Shown: positions 11,681-20,047 of the stretch, in pieces
Layout: the number at the start of each line of letters is the position of its first letter
Numbering within the stretch: the first letter of the stretch is position 1
Virus record (IMG/VR): IMGVR_UViG_3300042691_017476
Span: 1 to 30,919 of that record
Origin: a virus
Strand: one strand, 5' to 3'
DNA: 30,919 bases
The notes under the pieces: model-generated
Databases searched by the model: none
What the model saw: only the letters and a program-made list of their open reading frames with translations
Told to the model about the DNA's origin: nothing
Position numbers and translations under genes: made by a program

Positions 11681-12124
11681 ATGGCATACAGTCAAAAAGA
11701 AATAGACGATATATTTAACTATGTTTGTGGTGAAATTGAAAAAGGACGTGCTTTGCGTAATATTCTTAAAGATGATAATATGCCAAGTACTTCAACTTTT
11801 TATCAATGGTTAGATAATAACGAAGATAAAGCGAAACAATACGCGCGCGCGACAGAAATTAGAGCCGATATAATTTTCGATGACATTCTTAACATTGCAG
11901 ACGATAATGTAAACGATACCTATACTAACGATGACGGTGTAGAGCTAACAAACCACGATGTTATCCAAAGAGCTAGATTAAAAATTGATGCTCGTAAGTG
12001 GGTATTATCAAAATTAAACCCTAAGAAGTTTGGCGACAAAACCGACATAACGAGTGGGGGAGAAAAGATACAAAACACACCGACAACAATCCAAGTAGAA
12101 ATAACCAAACCTAATGAAGATTAA
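11681..12124 (+). CDS. terS: Terminase small subunit
   Basis: The DNA-recognition subunit of the packaging motor. The 147-residue protein has an N-terminal helix-turn-helix region (about 5-50: QKEIDDIFNYVCGEIEKGRA, then TSTFYQWLDNNEDKAKQYARA) of the Sf6-like small-terminase type. A helical oligomerisation part follows (RADIIFDDILNIADD and VIQRARLKIDARKWVLSKL), with the hallmark LNPKKFGDKT and a disordered C terminus. Length is typical. Its last 11 nt overlap the start of the large subunit gene. Confidence 0.9.
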   Translation: MAYSQKEIDDIFNYVCGEIEKGRALRNILKDDNMPSTSTFYQWLDNNEDKAKQYARATEIRADIIFDDILNIADDNVNDTYTNDDGVELTNHDVIQRARLKIDARKWVLSKLNPKKFGDKTDITSGGEKIQNTPTTIQVEITKPNED

Positions 12125-13313
12125 TGCAACGCCAGTATTTGAAAAAAACTGGAACGCACTACAAAGCGGTAAGTATAAATATATTATAAATTCGGGTTCG
12201 TCTCGTTCAAGTAAGACTTTTTCGATACTTCAAATATTTTGGATATTAGCTTGGACTAAACCACGCACTAAGCTATCTGTATTTCGTAATACTAAAAAGG
12301 ATTGTAAAGATACTATTTTGCAAGATATGCTTAAGTATTACCCAACACTTGATAATTACGATGCTATAAAATTCAACAAGACAGAAAGCATATTTACTCT
12401 TCCTAATGGTTCAACTATTAACATAGAAGGGACAGACGATGAATTAAAAGTACACGGTTATCATTCAGACTATCTTTGGTTTAATGAGTTTTATAAAATG
12501 CCAAAAGAAACATTCGACCAGTTAGATATGCGTTGTACTACGGCAGTATTTATGGATTATAATCCAGTTGGTAAACTTTGGAGCGATGATTTAATAAAAC
12601 AAGATAATGCTTTTTTAATTCACTCCACGTTTAGAGATAACCCGTTTTGTCCGTTAGAGCAAAAGAAAAAAATATTATCTTACGAGCCTACGCCTTACAA
12701 TATAGATCAGAAAACAGCTTCGGACTATCTTTGGACTGTTTATGGCTTAGGATTAAAAGCCGAAAAGCCTAATCGTATATTTAAGAATTGGGGAGTTATT
12801 GGTGATGCTGAATTTTATAATTTAAAATATCAAAGCTATTATGCAACAGATTTTGGGCTGTCTGCCCCAACTTCTGTTATAGAATTTAAATTTGATGGTG
12901 ATAAAACTTTCTTTTTCCACGAAAGACTTTATAAACCAATGAACGAAATGTCAGGTACTTTAAGTGATAAGTTTAATGAATTAGGACTTATTAAGAACAA
13001 AGAAAATATAGCAGACAGCGGAAACGAATTAAATAAGTCAGAAGGACAAAAGTTAAAAAATAGTGGTTATAATATAATATTTGCACAAAAAGGACACGGA
13101 AGTATAAACGCTGGAATTGAAACGCTACAAAAGTGTAATGTATATTATACAGCTTCTTCTATAAACTTAGAACAAGAATATGAGAATTATAGCTGGAAAG
13201 TTTGGCAAGGAATACAACTGGATGTTCCTGAAGACAATTGCAATGACCACGCCTTAGATTGTTGCAGAATGGGCGTAAGTTGGTATGTAAAAACTCGTTA
13301 TTTATCAATTTAA
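12114..13313 (+). CDS. terL: Terminase large subunit (PBSX/Terminase_3-like)
   Basis: The packaging ATPase and nuclease. In 399 residues it has Walker A SGSSRSSKT (27-35), Walker B YLWFNEF (120-126) with catalytic Glu, and a coupling motif MDYNP (147-151). The RNase H-like nuclease shows its metal ligands in ATDFG (about 243-248), ADSGN (about 300-304) and DHALDCCRMG (378-387). Length and motif order are complete, so this gene is not interrupted by an intron although a homing endonuclease gene follows 16 bp later. It should join the small subunit and the portal at the prohead vertex. Confidence 0.95.
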   Translation: MKINATPVFEKNWNALQSGKYKYIINSGSSRSSKTFSILQIFWILAWTKPRTKLSVFRNTKKDCKDTILQDMLKYYPTLDNYDAIKFNKTESIFTLPNGSTINIEGTDDELKVHGYHSDYLWFNEFYKMPKETFDQLDMRCTTAVFMDYNPVGKLWSDDLIKQDNAFLIHSTFRDNPFCPLEQKKKILSYEPTPYNIDQKTASDYLWTVYGLGLKAEKPNRIFKNWGVIGDAEFYNLKYQSYYATDFGLSAPTSVIEFKFDGDKTFFFHERLYKPMNEMSGTLSDKFNELGLIKNKENIADSGNELNKSEGQKLKNSGYNIIFAQKGHGSINAGIETLQKCNVYYTASSINLEQEYENYSWKVWQGIQLDVPEDNCNDHALDCCRMGVSWYVKTRYLSI

Positions 13314-13329
13314 TTTTGTATATTGCAAT

Positions 13330-13980
13330 ATGATAGGAATTTATAAAATAACAAACCCTAACGATAGGGTTTATATCGGTCAAAGCAATAACATTAAAAG
13401 AAGATTTAATAATTATTTTAACAATTTACCAAAAAAACAAACATTGTTGTTAAAAAGTTTTCTTAAACACGGTGTTGAAAACCATAAATTTGAGGTTATA
13501 GAAGAATGTAGCATTGAATTATTAAACGAGCGTGAAAGATATTGGCAAGACTTCTATAATGTATTGAATGGCGGATTGAATTGTAGACTTACTGAGACTA
13601 ACGATAAAAGCGGGTTTCTAAGCCAACAAACTAAAAATAAAATCAGTAATTCGCATAAAGGAAAAAAGAAAACAGCAGAACACGTATTTAAAATTGCATT
13701 AAAAAATAAAGGTAGAATACCGCATAACAAGGGGCAAAAAGCTTCTATTGAATTAAAAAATAAATTATCTTTAGCTCATATTGGAACTAAATTAAGTGAA
13801 GAAACAAAAAGAAAAATGTCTGATAAAAGTGCAAGTGCTAAAATAGTTTTAGATATAAACACTGGTGTTTTTTACAAATCAGCCAAAGAGGTAAGCGACC
13901 TTTACAATATAAAACACAACACTTTAATCTGTAAGTTGACTAGCAAAAATAAAAACAACACAGCATTTATTTATGTGTAA
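13330..13980 (+). CDS. Free-standing GIY-YIG homing endonuclease with NUMOD3/NUMOD1 DNA-binding motifs
   Basis: A selfish nuclease that cuts a specific site in relatives lacking it, spreading by repair. The GIY-YIG domain (1-90) shows GIYKI (3-7), VYIGQS (14-19), the catalytic Arg in NIKRRF (24 or 25) and the catalytic Glu in ERERYW (69). Residues about 98-170 carry NUMOD3-like repeats (SQQTKNKISNSHKGKK; SIELKNKLSLAHIG; SEETKRKMSDKS). Residues about 171-205 form a NUMOD1 helix-turn-helix with AKIVLDINTGVFYKS. It stands between terminase and portal genes, with no sign of a group I intron, and is followed by a fresh promoter for the portal transcript. Confidence 0.93.
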   Translation: MIGIYKITNPNDRVYIGQSNNIKRRFNNYFNNLPKKQTLLLKSFLKHGVENHKFEVIEECSIELLNERERYWQDFYNVLNGGLNCRLTETNDKSGFLSQQTKNKISNSHKGKKKTAEHVFKIALKNKGRIPHNKGQKASIELKNKLSLAHIGTKLSEETKRKMSDKSASAKIVLDINTGVFYKSAKEVSDLYNIKHNTLICKLTSKNKNNTAFIYV

Positions 13981-13996
13981 AATAAAAAAATATTTG

Positions 13997-14034
13997 CTTA
14001 TTTGTAATTATTCTAAATAAGTTTTATATATTTG
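13997..14034 (+). promoter_or_regulatory. Portal/capsid operon promoter with palindrome copy 2
   Basis: CTTATTT, 11 nt (GTAATTATTCT), AAATAAG at 13997-14021 is a perfect 7-bp-arm palindrome. TTG (14002-14004) and TATATTTG (14027-14034), 22 nt apart, form a consensus Bacteroidota promoter. The palindrome covers about -43 to -19 relative to the expected start near 14040. Confidence 0.75.
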
Positions 14035-14043
14035 TGAAATATT

Positions 14044-14107
14044 AGCATTGTAGAGGCAGGAGTATAAGCCTAATTAAATATTGCAGGAGTACCCGAATAT
14101 CAATGCT
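14044..14107 (+). ncRNA. Structured 5-prime leader of the portal transcript; candidate three-way-junction RNA
   Basis: AGCATTG (14044-14050) pairs with CAATGCT (14101-14107). Inside are two hairpins: AGGC/GCCT (14054-14057, 14068-14071) with loop AGGAGTATAA, and ATATT/AATAT (14078-14082, 14096-14100) with loop GCAGGAGTACCCG. Both loops expose AGGAGTA, and the 9-mer GCAGGAGTA is repeated at 14056 and 14083. The transcript should begin near 14040, so this structure would be its very 5-prime end, followed by CTTTTTG. Possible roles are a protein-binding leader, an antiterminator of the HK022 put type, an attenuator or a messenger stabiliser. Confidence 0.5.
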
Positions 14108-14142
14108 CTTTTTGTTAACGTCGTGAGACAGAGATATTTTTA

Positions 14143-15357
14143 ATGGAAGTAGTAAAATCAGTTTCCTTATTTGGGCGTGAACTGTTTAGAGTCGAGCGTA
14201 ATCGATTAGGACAGGTTATATACACCCTTTTAGATGGTGGTAATGACTTTGTAGATAACGAAAAGTATTTAAAATTGTCGTTAGATAATCCAGTCTTAAT
14301 GACAATCATTGCTTTGCGTAGCCGTTTGTATTCACAAATGGAGATTAAGCACGTTAATTCAAAGGGTATTGTAATTGAGAATAGTCCTTACATCAAACTT
14401 TTAAACAATCCTAACTACTTTCAATCAAAAGAGGATTTCTTTTTTCAGCAAATGTGGTTTTTATCGTCGTCGGGAACTGATTACATCTACCAAAAGAAAG
14501 CATTTGCAAACGAACTACCAAAAGCAATATACAACCTTATCCCTAGTGAAATTGACTTAAACAATGCTCATAAGATAAATAAGTTTATCGTTACTGAAAA
14601 GGATAAAAAAACATTTGGGGAGCGTAAAATCAAATACACTTTAGACAATACTACCTACGAGTTAATGTTATCCGATTTGATACCGTTATACGATTTATCA
14701 AACGGATTAACTAACAATTCATTTTTTCAATCGCCAAGCCGTGTAAAAGGAATTAGAACAGTGCTTAATAATATTGACCAAAATATTAAGGCTAAAAACA
14801 TTAACTTACAATTTAGTCAAAAGTACTTATCTAAAAACGAAAGTACTGGAAACGAGGCGCAAATAAGAGATAATGACAAGCTAGACATCGAGCGTAAATT
14901 AGATAATAAAAACCTAATTATTACTAATTCAGCTATGAGTGTTCAGCACTTAGTTAGCGACATGAAAAAACTGTTTTTAGACGACCAGTTTGCAGACGAT
15001 GCTAATAAGTGTTTATTAGCGTTTGAAATGAATAAGGACGTTTTAAACTTCTTTGCTAAAGATTCTACTTTTGAAAATCAATCGCAAGGAATTATAAGCT
15101 ACATTCAAAACTCAATCCACACAACAGCTAAAAACACAATGAACAGTTTAAGCCAACAATGGGGATTAATGGAACGAGGCGAAAAGTTAATCGCTTCTTA
15201 TGACCATTTGGCAGTAATGCAACCAGTAGTAAACGAAAAAATAAAATCATTTACAGAAATGCAGAACGCTATTAAGTTAGGGTTAGAGAATGGAACGCTT
15301 ACGCCAGTTGATGCTAAAAAAATGAGTGATGAATTTAAATTAAAGTTAGGGTTATGA
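14143..15357 (+). CDS. Portal protein (HK97 family)
   Basis: Forms the dodecameric ring through which DNA enters and leaves the head. The 404-residue protein has the usual start (SLFGRELFRVERN), an early helix-rich stretch LSLDNPVLMTIIALRSRLYS, the hydrophobic DFFFQQMWFLSSSGTDYIYQ segment with following strands (the wing), a middle IDLNNAHKINKF part and a long C-terminal helical region (crown) with GLENGTLTPVDAKKMSDEF. Length matches the family. It follows the structured leader by 36 nt. Its TGA stop overlaps the ATG of the 38-residue gene (ATGA). Confidence 0.88.
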   Translation: MEVVKSVSLFGRELFRVERNRLGQVIYTLLDGGNDFVDNEKYLKLSLDNPVLMTIIALRSRLYSQMEIKHVNSKGIVIENSPYIKLLNNPNYFQSKEDFFFQQMWFLSSSGTDYIYQKKAFANELPKAIYNLIPSEIDLNNAHKINKFIVTEKDKKTFGERKIKYTLDNTTYELMLSDLIPLYDLSNGLTNNSFFQSPSRVKGIRTVLNNIDQNIKAKNINLQFSQKYLSKNESTGNEAQIRDNDKLDIERKLDNKNLIITNSAMSVQHLVSDMKKLFLDDQFADDANKCLLAFEMNKDVLNFFAKDSTFENQSQGIISYIQNSIHTTAKNTMNSLSQQWGLMERGEKLIASYDHLAVMQPVVNEKIKSFTEMQNAIKLGLENGTLTPVDAKKMSDEFKLKLGL

Positions 15358-15470
15358 GTATTAAAGAAATTGATAGAATTTTATCGAACACGAATTTACC
15401 TAAAGAGATAAGAGATTCTTTGATAAAGAAAAGGGATTTATTGTTAAAAAATAAAGAAGTTAAAAAATGA
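15354..15470 (+). CDS. Small helical protein, 38 residues, between portal and protease
   Basis: MSIKEIDRILSNTNLPKEIR, then a basic helix ending KNKEVKK. It overlaps the portal stop and the protease start, both by ATGA, so it is translated in a coupled row and is likely real. Too short to assign; a small head-assembly helper is possible. Confidence 0.6.
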   Translation: MSIKEIDRILSNTNLPKEIRDSLIKKRDLLLKNKEVKK

Positions 15471-16327
15471 TATATTGTAAAGAATTAGACAAAAACTTTG
15501 AAACTAAAGAAGACTTATTTAAGGCTTTAGTAGATAATGAAGGATTAATCATTGATGCTAAAAAGTCAGAGATATATTTTTCTTATAAAAAAAGTTTGCA
15601 GTTAATGACTGACCAAAATAAAATAGAGAAAGCGTTTCAGTCTACTGAAAAAGCTATTAAGTTTGATAGCGATTACTATTATTTTGTTGTTAATTCAGCT
15701 AATTTCTTAGACAGTCATAAAGATGTTCATTTAGATGGCAACTGGAATAGAACAGTTAAAAATCAACAAGGTAAAAACTATCTTATTTGGCATCACGATT
15801 TTTCTAAAGCTGAAAATATTTTATTTTTTCCTGAGGATGTAGAAATGTTTACGGCTAAAATAGAATGGAATTTATTAGGTAAAGACTATGAAGGCAGTAC
15901 TTATTGTTTAGTTTATAAATGCCGTAAAGATAAAATACAAAATCAAACTATTAAAGGTTGGATTGATGCTAAAAGAAAACTACAACTATCTGTTAGGATG
16001 CAGTATGTTAAAGTTGAAATGGGATTTAAGTCTGACAATCCTGATTATGCAAAATACAATCAATATTACGAAAAGGTATATCCTTTAATAGTTAATAAAG
16101 ATGATTTTAAAGAAATAGATTATTTCTATGGTGTTGAAGAGGCTAAAAACGTAATGGAATCAAGTCTATTACCTTATGGTAGTAATTCAGCTACGGCAGA
16201 AATAAGCACTAAAGAGAATATTGAATCGCCGAAAGGCACTCAAGATAACGACTCGTCTAACGACACTCAAAAACAAGCCAATGAAAAGGCAACGGAATTA
16301 TTAAAAGAATTATTAAACAAATTTTAA
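15467..16327 (+). CDS. Prohead maturation protease, divergent
   Basis: Placed between portal and capsid genes, where the HK97-type serine protease that cleaves the capsid delta domain is found. The 286-residue sequence shows a beta-rich core with NSANFLDSHKDVHLDG (76-91), a candidate catalytic His in LIWHHDF (109 or 110) and a candidate Ser in LQLSVRMQYV (Ser175), in the order His then Ser of the U35 family. The region after 230 is polar, low in complexity and rich in Ser, Asn and Thr (SNSATAEISTKENIESP), followed by a helix, and may act as internal scaffold. Motifs are diverged, so the call depends largely on gene order. Confidence 0.7.
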   Translation: MIYCKELDKNFETKEDLFKALVDNEGLIIDAKKSEIYFSYKKSLQLMTDQNKIEKAFQSTEKAIKFDSDYYYFVVNSANFLDSHKDVHLDGNWNRTVKNQQGKNYLIWHHDFSKAENILFFPEDVEMFTAKIEWNLLGKDYEGSTYCLVYKCRKDKIQNQTIKGWIDAKRKLQLSVRMQYVKVEMGFKSDNPDYAKYNQYYEKVYPLIVNKDDFKEIDYFYGVEEAKNVMESSLLPYGSNSATAEISTKENIESPKGTQDNDSSNDTQKQANEKATELLKELLNKF

Positions 16328-16334
16328 GAAAACA

Positions 16335-17513
16335 ATGGAAGAAATTGTAAAAGAATTAGGCAACAAAATTGATGCCTTTAAAAATGAAACAGTTTCCAAA
16401 GCCGAATATGATACACTAAAGGCTGAATTGGAAACTCTAAAAGGCAAAGAAACAGTAGATAAAGCTACTTTCGATGCTTTACAAACAAAATTAGATGATT
16501 TAGCTTTGACTGTAAACGAAGAGAAGCAAACGTCTACAAAGCAACCTACTCTAGAAGAAGAGTTGAAAGAAAACAAAGACAAGTTAAAAGCCATTGTAAA
16601 TGGTCAAAAAGGAGAGTTTGAAATAAAAGCATTAACAAATAGAGCTTCGATTTCAGGAAATACTAATGCTTTTCTTTTGCCTGACATTGGTCAATTAGGT
16701 GTTAAAGCTAGAGCTTTATATGATGTTTTACCAAAAGTACAAATTTCAAATAGAGCAAACGACAACGGTATTATTAAATACTTTGACTGGGATGAAGACA
16801 CTACTGTAAGAGCGGCTTCGGTTGTTGCTGAAGGTGGAACATTTGACGAATCTACTGCCAAATTTATCGAAAGAACTATGCCTATCCGTAAAATTGGAGA
16901 TACTTTGCCAGTAACAGAAGAGTTTGGAGAAGATTCTGCTTTTGCGTCTGCTGAATTAGATAGATTCCTTGAAGTGAACGTTAATACAGTTATTGACAAC
17001 CAAATTATAAACGGTAACGGTACTGGGCAAAACCTTACAGGTCTTTTAACTTCTGCTCCCGATTATACTCCAGTAGCTTCTGGAATATCAGGCGCAAACA
17101 TTAAAGATTTAGTTCGTAAAATGCGTACTACAATCGTTAAAACAAGAGGTTCAAAATATAATCCTGATATTGTGGTTATGAACTCTGATACTTTTGATAG
17201 ATATTACTTAGCAAAAGATTTAGATAATAACTACCTATTTGACCCAGTTAACGGAACTATTGCTGGCCTTGCAGTTGTTGAGGACAATAATATGCCTGAC
17301 AATCAATTAGTAGTCGGAGATAGACGTTTTGCAACTATTTACGAAAAAACCGGTATTGTAATTTCAGAAGGATTGGTTAACGCTCAATATGTAGAAGATG
17401 CTAAAACAATCAAAGCACGTAAGAGATTATGTATGTTAATTAAAGTAGTAGATAGAACTGGATTCTTACACTGTACTAACGTAACTAACGCATTAACAAC
17501 TTTAGCATCTTAA
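16335..17513 (+). CDS. Major capsid protein (HK97 fold)
   Basis: The main shell protein. Residues 1 to about 100 are a charged coiled coil (KELGNKIDAFKNE, EYDTLKAELETLKGKE, FDALQTKLDDLALTV), the delta domain that works as a scaffold and is removed by the protease. The mature part (about 105-392) has the HK97 pattern: an N-arm, an E-loop (IIKYFDWDEDTTVRAASVVA), the long spine helix region (SAFASAELDRFLEVNVNTVIDNQIINGNGTG split between helix and the GNGTG turn) and the closing strands. The cleavage site must lie near residues 95-105 but cannot be fixed here. Confidence 0.92.
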   Translation: MEEIVKELGNKIDAFKNETVSKAEYDTLKAELETLKGKETVDKATFDALQTKLDDLALTVNEEKQTSTKQPTLEEELKENKDKLKAIVNGQKGEFEIKALTNRASISGNTNAFLLPDIGQLGVKARALYDVLPKVQISNRANDNGIIKYFDWDEDTTVRAASVVAEGGTFDESTAKFIERTMPIRKIGDTLPVTEEFGEDSAFASAELDRFLEVNVNTVIDNQIINGNGTGQNLTGLLTSAPDYTPVASGISGANIKDLVRKMRTTIVKTRGSKYNPDIVVMNSDTFDRYYLAKDLDNNYLFDPVNGTIAGLAVVEDNNMPDNQLVVGDRRFATIYEKTGIVISEGLVNAQYVEDAKTIKARKRLCMLIKVVDRTGFLHCTNVTNALTTLAS

Positions 17514-17517
17514 TATT

Positions 17518-17880
17518 ATGGCAAGAACATTAACAAGTATCGACCTTAACGGTGCAATTACCGTTAATTCCGACGTAATGAACGGTGCGAAAACTGTTCA
17601 AGTAGTATGTACACAAGTAAGTGGAACAAGTGATGGTACTATTGCATTGCAAGGTTCTATTGATGGTACAACTTTTCAAACTTTAAACTTTGCAGATGGT
17701 AGTTTAGGTACTGCAAGTCCAATCGCTTCACATACTGGAGCGGATAAAAATATGGTAACTATCGTAAATGGTTTAGTTGCTACTTGGGCAGTAAATACCG
17801 ACAATTATCCTTATACAAGATTAGTTTGTGTAGGTACAACTGGAGATAGAACTACTATCGCTGGTAAATGGGTTGTATAA
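17518..17880 (+). CDS. Candidate head decoration protein, 120 residues
   Basis: An all-beta protein, rich in Thr, Gly and Val, with repeated short strands (TVQVVCTQVSG, TIALQGSIDGTTFQTLNF, YPYTRLVCVGTT). It lies 4 bp after the capsid gene, the usual place for a capsid decoration or cement protein. No family motif is recognised. A small connector is the alternative. Confidence 0.55.
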   Translation: MARTLTSIDLNGAITVNSDVMNGAKTVQVVCTQVSGTSDGTIALQGSIDGTTFQTLNFADGSLGTASPIASHTGADKNMVTIVNGLVATWAVNTDNYPYTRLVCVGTTGDRTTIAGKWVV

Positions 17881-17898
17881 CAATAAAATAATTAAATA

Positions 17899-18537
17899 AT
17901 GCCACAAATAGTAACAGTTTCATATTTTCAAAGAGCAAACGAGTTAAACATTCCTTTGGGTGTATCACAAGCGGTAGCAAATCCTACCTTAGCAACGCCT
18001 AACAGTAGTAATGCTTTGACTAATTTATGCGTGAAAATAGAGAAATCAATACTATTGAACGCATTAGGGTTAACAACTTATAATACATTGCAATTAGCGT
18101 TGGCGGATATAAACAATCCGCTATACGCTTCTTATAAAAAGTTAGTTCAAGGCGATACCTACGATGGTAAAGTATGGGAAGGATTAAACAATGATTACAG
18201 TTTAATCGCATACCGTGTTTTTGAAGAGTACATCACACAAACTAACGAACATTTAACTGGTGTTGGAAACACACAAGGGAAGCCTGAAAAAGCAACTTTA
18301 ACAAGTCCAAAATACAAAATTGCAAATGCTAACTTAACATTTATCGAAAAGTATCAAGGTGGTTATTTAGATTATCCTATTGTTCATAACGATGGCGAAT
18401 TTATAGACTGGTTTGGTAATCAAGAGCAAATAGAAGTTAGTTTGTATCGGTATTTATTGGATAAAAAAGATGATTTTATAGGATTTGATATTGAAAAGTT
18501 TAAGACTTACGAAACTAAAAACTCTTTTGGAATATGA
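17899..18537 (+). CDS. Head-tail connector (gp6-like adaptor position)
   Basis: A 212-residue, mainly helical protein located where the adaptor ring between portal and tail is encoded in HK97-like phages. Visible: helices with LTNLCVKIEKSILLNALGL, YSLIAYRVFEEYITQTNEHL and a C-terminal segment EVSLYRYLLDKKDDF. Similar proteins are common in Bacteroidota phages and usually have no experimental function. Its stop overlaps the next start by ATGA. The role is inferred from position and fold-like features. Confidence 0.6.
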   Translation: MPQIVTVSYFQRANELNIPLGVSQAVANPTLATPNSSNALTNLCVKIEKSILLNALGLTTYNTLQLALADINNPLYASYKKLVQGDTYDGKVWEGLNNDYSLIAYRVFEEYITQTNEHLTGVGNTQGKPEKATLTSPKYKIANANLTFIEKYQGGYLDYPIVHNDGEFIDWFGNQEQIEVSLYRYLLDKKDDFIGFDIEKFKTYETKNSFGI

Positions 18538-19034
18538 TAGTTTTTGAAGACCAATTAGCTAGGATAATAGAAGTTTTACCAACTCCAATAATAAACGAAA
18601 TCGAAAAACCGATTTTTTTTAATTGGGGGACTGAAACAGTTTTAGCTAATTACTTAACACTTTCACAAGGTCAAAATTTTCCTTTGATATGGTTAGAAGA
18701 GGGCGAGGATAGAGTGGATGATAATGAACCAAGTGTAAGTAGAAATGCACGAATTATTATCTTATATCAAAGTCAATGCCCCAATGAGTTTAACCCTTAC
18801 CAACATCAATACGATTATAATATTGTTTTGCAACCAATAGCAGATAATTTAATAACGGCTTTAACACAAAGCGGAATAAGTAGAATAGATAGCAATTATA
18901 GAACAAGAAGGGTAAAAAACTACTCCATGACTCAAATAGATGAAAGCCTCGTTTACGTTTGTAATGCTATTGTTTTAAATATCGAAATTATCTTTAACGG
19001 GGCAGAATGTATAAACAAAATAAATTTTAATTAA
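18534..19034 (+). CDS. Tail terminator / head-tail joining protein, putative
   Basis: A 166-residue alpha/beta protein located between the connector and the tail tube genes, the place of tail terminator or neck proteins. It shows strands with ARIIILYQSQCPNEFN and a helix QPIADNLITALTQSGI, followed by YVCNAIVLNIEIIF. This alternation is in keeping with the tail-terminator fold, but there is no diagnostic motif. Confidence 0.5.
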   Translation: MIVFEDQLARIIEVLPTPIINEIEKPIFFNWGTETVLANYLTLSQGQNFPLIWLEEGEDRVDDNEPSVSRNARIIILYQSQCPNEFNPYQHQYDYNIVLQPIADNLITALTQSGISRIDSNYRTRRVKNYSMTQIDESLVYVCNAIVLNIEIIFNGAECINKINFN

Positions 19035-19052
19035 TAAAAAAAAGAAAAAAAT

Positions 19053-19985
19053 ATGGCAAACTTAGGTTATTCTTGTTCGGGAACACGTCGAAACATTGGT
19101 TTTGAAAGTTGTGTTGTCAATGCGGGAAACGAAAAAGGTCATGTATTAATTCCTAAAGGCACAACTATTGATTTAGATGCTACGCCTTTCACGTTGGAAT
19201 ATGTTACAGACCAAATACAACAAGGGAATTTTATTTGGATTTCAAACTGCTTTAGTCAAGTTTCAGAAACACCTGAAAGCACAACAGAAACAAGTCCAAC
19301 TGGTAAAATGTCCGTTGTTCAAAAAGGATTAGCAGTAACAACTGCAATACTTAAAAAGGGTTACGAGGTTCACTCCTCTTTGTACGGCTACTCATTAAAC
19401 GATGCTTGGGATGTTTTACAAATATTTGAGACAAACGTTATTAAAGCAGTAAGAGTAGGAAGCACTGGTAATGTTATCAAAGGATTTTCAGTAGGTATGT
19501 ACGATGTAGGTGGTTGGCAAGATACTAACGGAACAGTATCAGCACAAACTACTATTAAATACCAATTTGATGATGCTTTTGAAGTAAACGAACAAGGAGT
19601 ATTTTTAACAAATTTAGATTTCAACGCTAATACTGGTGTAAATAATATTGTTGATTTAGAAATGACAATCCGTAAAGCGGATATTTCAGACAATAAAGTA
19701 TATTTTTCAGCAGTTTGGGCAAGAAACAAACAAGTTAAAATCACTTCTTTGGCAAGTTCTAATGTAAGACTTTATGTAGATGGCGCAAACGTAGCAATAG
19801 ATACTTTAACGTATAACACGGCTAATTCAGAATATGAATTAACACCCGACACGGCATTAGCTTCAGCAGATGTAGTTAGAGTAACAACTTTTGATGCAAC
19901 GGCTTCTCCAGCGGTTGCAGTAGCAAAGGTAGCCAGCGGAAAACTTTATAAAGGAGATACTGGAACAGTTACGGCAGTAGCATAA
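19053..19985 (+). CDS. Major tail tube protein with C-terminal Ig-like domain
   Basis: A 310-residue protein that should build the tail tube. The N-terminal part (1 to about 220) is beta-rich, with GTTIDLDATPFTLEYVTDQI and KMSVVQKGLAVTTAILKKGY, as in tube proteins. Residues about 226-305 form a separate beta domain (VKITSLASSNVRLYVDGANV through KLYKGDTGTVTAVA) resembling Ig-like domains fused to tail tubes of lambda-like phages, which may bind cell-surface sugars. A strong terminator follows 20 bp later, so this gene closes the head operon. Confidence 0.7.
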   Translation: MANLGYSCSGTRRNIGFESCVVNAGNEKGHVLIPKGTTIDLDATPFTLEYVTDQIQQGNFIWISNCFSQVSETPESTTETSPTGKMSVVQKGLAVTTAILKKGYEVHSSLYGYSLNDAWDVLQIFETNVIKAVRVGSTGNVIKGFSVGMYDVGGWQDTNGTVSAQTTIKYQFDDAFEVNEQGVFLTNLDFNANTGVNNIVDLEMTIRKADISDNKVYFSAVWARNKQVKITSLASSNVRLYVDGANVAIDTLTYNTANSEYELTPDTALASADVVRVTTFDATASPAVAVAKVASGKLYKGDTGTVTAVA

Positions 19986-20004
19986 GAATTTTAATCTTTA
20001 AACT

Positions 20005-20039
20005 AAAAGACAGTTAATTAATTTTAGCTGTCTTTTTTT
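20005..20039 (+). terminator. Intrinsic terminator closing the head operon
   Basis: AAAAGACAG (20005-20013), a 14-nt loop, CTGTCTTTT (20028-20036) and more T: a perfect 9-bp stem with a T-tract, 20 bp after the tail tube stop codon. Confidence 0.85.
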
Positions 20040-20047
20040 ATTTTGTT

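Noticed and set aside
14044-14107. tRNA or tRNA-like gene in the portal leader
   Set aside because: There is a closing 7-bp stem, but only two inner hairpins, no TTCGA-type T loop, no D-arm signature and no anticodon arm of normal size.
13314-14142. Group I intron around the GIY-YIG gene
   Set aside because: The terminase large subunit is complete before it and the portal is complete after it, so no gene is split; no intron core elements were seen.
16313-16594. Minus-strand frame of 93 codons under the capsid delta domain, and similar ones at 19388-19744 and 23457-23867
   Set aside because: They are complements of biased coding sequence in the structural operon, with no minus-strand promoter.
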